This document shows positions 17,513-18,128 of a stretch of DNA of 18,128 bases, piece after piece. The first letter of the stretch is position 1. Every line of letters begins with the position of its first letter. The stretch comes from Mycobacterium sp. (GTDB lineage Bacteria; Actinomycetota; Actinomycetes; Mycobacteriales; Mycobacteriaceae), in NCBI GenBank assembly GCA_019246375.1, contig JAFAQO010000001.1, positions 1-18,128 on the forward strand. Direction: 5' to 3'. The translations under genes were made by a program, and so were the position numbers. The notes beneath the pieces are model-generated. The model searched no databases. It was not told the origin of the DNA and saw only the letters and a program-made list of their open reading frames with translations.

Positions 17513-18128
17513 ATGAGTACATGGCAGTCGCCCGACGTGGGCAGTCGGTGGGGTCGGGCAACCATTCGGTGGCCGGCCATGTGGGGTTGGCTCTGGCTGC
17601 TGGTCATCGCAGCCCTGGTCTGTGCCGCTTGGCAGCTGCTCGGGCACACGCCGTACCGCATCGACATCGACGTTTACCAGATGGGCGCGCAGGCCTGGCT
17701 GCACGGTCGGCCGCTGTACACCCACGGCGCGCTGTTTCACACCCCGATCGGGCTGAATCTGCCATTCACCTATCCCCCGCTGGCCGCCATCGCGTTCTGC
17801 CCGTTCGCCTGGCTGCAGATGCCGGCCGCCAGCGTCGCCATCACCTGCACGACGTTGGTGCTGCTCATCATGGCCACGACGATCGTATTGAGCCGCCTCG
17901 ACGTGTGGGCCTCCTCGCACCGGCTGCCCGGGCCGGCCTGGTTGCGCCGGTTCTGGCTGGCCCTCGCGGTGGTGGCGGCCGCAACCATCTGGCTGGAGCC
18001 CATCAAGTCGAACTTCGCCTTCGGCCAGATCAACGTAGTGCTGATGACCCTGGTGATCGCCGACTGCCTGCCGCGCCGTACCCCATGGCCCCGCGGGTTG
18101 CTGCTCGGCCTGGGGATCGCCCTGAAAC
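17513..18128 (+). CDS. Alpha-(1->2)-mannosyltransferase, GT87 type (Rv2181 type), partial
   Basis: The frame from ATG 17513 stays open for 205 codons to the window end, where it is cut; recalled M. tuberculosis Rv2181 is about 427 aa. The product begins [15 protein letters not shown] first transmembrane helix lies at about 22-44. The family's outer-loop motif reads [20 protein letters not shown], followed by [11 protein letters not shown], another helix near 105-125 and [15 protein letters not shown]. These are hallmarks of the polyprenyl-phosphomannose-using GT87 (DUF2029) mannosyltransferases. Rv2181 adds alpha-1,2-mannose branches to the lipomannan/lipoarabinomannan backbone made by MptA and also acts on the mannose caps. 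It is divergent from the Rv2180c-type gene across 74 bp. No ribosome site is seen; TAGTCT (17497-17502) is a possible -10. Confidence 0.88.
   Translation, partial: MSTWQSPDVGSRWGRATIRWPAMWGWLWLLVIAALVCAAWQLLGHTPYRIDIDVYQMGAQAWLHGRPLYTHGALFHTPIGLNLPFTYPPLAAIAFCPFAWLQMPAASVAITCTTLVLLIMATTIVLSRLDVWASSHRLPGPAWLRRFWLALAVVAAATIWLEPIKSNFAFGQINVVLMTLVIADCLPRRTPWPRGLLLGLGIALK

Overview
This is a mycobacterial chromosome segment, most likely from a slow-growing, non-tuberculous Mycobacterium. The evidence is high GC content, frequent GTG/TTG starts, and a gene order that matches M. tuberculosis H37Rv from Rv2158c (murE) to Rv2181 almost gene for gene. H37Rv names below rest on recalled protein sequences and synteny, not on a database search. 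Three blocks present in H37Rv are absent here: Rv2159c-Rv2162c between murE and pbpB, the IS6110 copy (Rv2167c-Rv2168c) between mraZ and Rv2169c, and the transposase-like Rv2177c between pknL and aroG. This points to a relative outside the M. tuberculosis complex. The species cannot be fixed from the sequence alone.

Layout. Positions 1-6532 (minus strand) hold the start of the division and cell wall (dcw) cluster. Read in transcription order it runs mraZ, rsmH (mraW), an FtsL-like membrane protein (Rv2164c type), pbpB (FtsI/PBP3) and murE. The genes overlap or nearly touch, except for a 118-bp gap before murE. The left edge cuts through a MIRU-type repeat that sits exactly at the murE stop codon. 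Upstream of mraZ lies a three-unit, 10-bp-phased repeat that fits an MraZ operator. Positions 6787-7241 hold a DUF3040 membrane protein gene (minus) with an unusually good intrinsic terminator. Positions 7550-8931 (plus) hold a GNAT acetyltransferase (Rv2170 type) and lipoprotein lppM. They converge on a methylenetetrahydrofolate reductase-like gene (Rv2172c type, minus). Positions 10257-12849 (plus) hold idsA2 (polyprenyl diphosphate synthase) and mptA (alpha-1,6-mannosyltransferase). mptA overlaps tail to tail with the Rv2175c-type DNA-binding protein gene, which is divergent from its presumed kinase pknL. pknL converges on aroG (class II DAHP synthase, minus). At the right are the Rv2179c-type RNase and the Rv2180c-type membrane protein (minus), then the start of an Rv2181-type alpha-1,2-mannosyltransferase (plus), cut by the window end.

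How the genes work together. The left third makes and polymerises peptidoglycan at the septum: MurE adds meso-diaminopimelate, PbpB cross-links, the FtsL-like protein scaffolds, RsmH modifies 16S rRNA and MraZ regulates the operon. The right half joins prenyl diphosphate synthesis to the polyprenyl-phosphomannose-dependent mannosyltransferases of lipomannan and lipoarabinomannan (MptA for the alpha-1,6 backbone, the Rv2181 type for alpha-1,2 branches). It also holds the PknL/Rv2175c signalling pair and the first shikimate-pathway enzyme.

I see no mobile island, CRISPR array, phage, toxin system or tRNA, and no clear undescribed multigene system. The points worth a second look are small: the MIRU at the murE junction, the MraZ operator, a pair of related intergenic repeats, apparent leaderless starts in the right half, a probable CTG start for idsA2, the missing phospho-acceptor tail of the Rv2175c homologue, and a tandem-repeat Pro/Ala tail on the FtsL-like protein.
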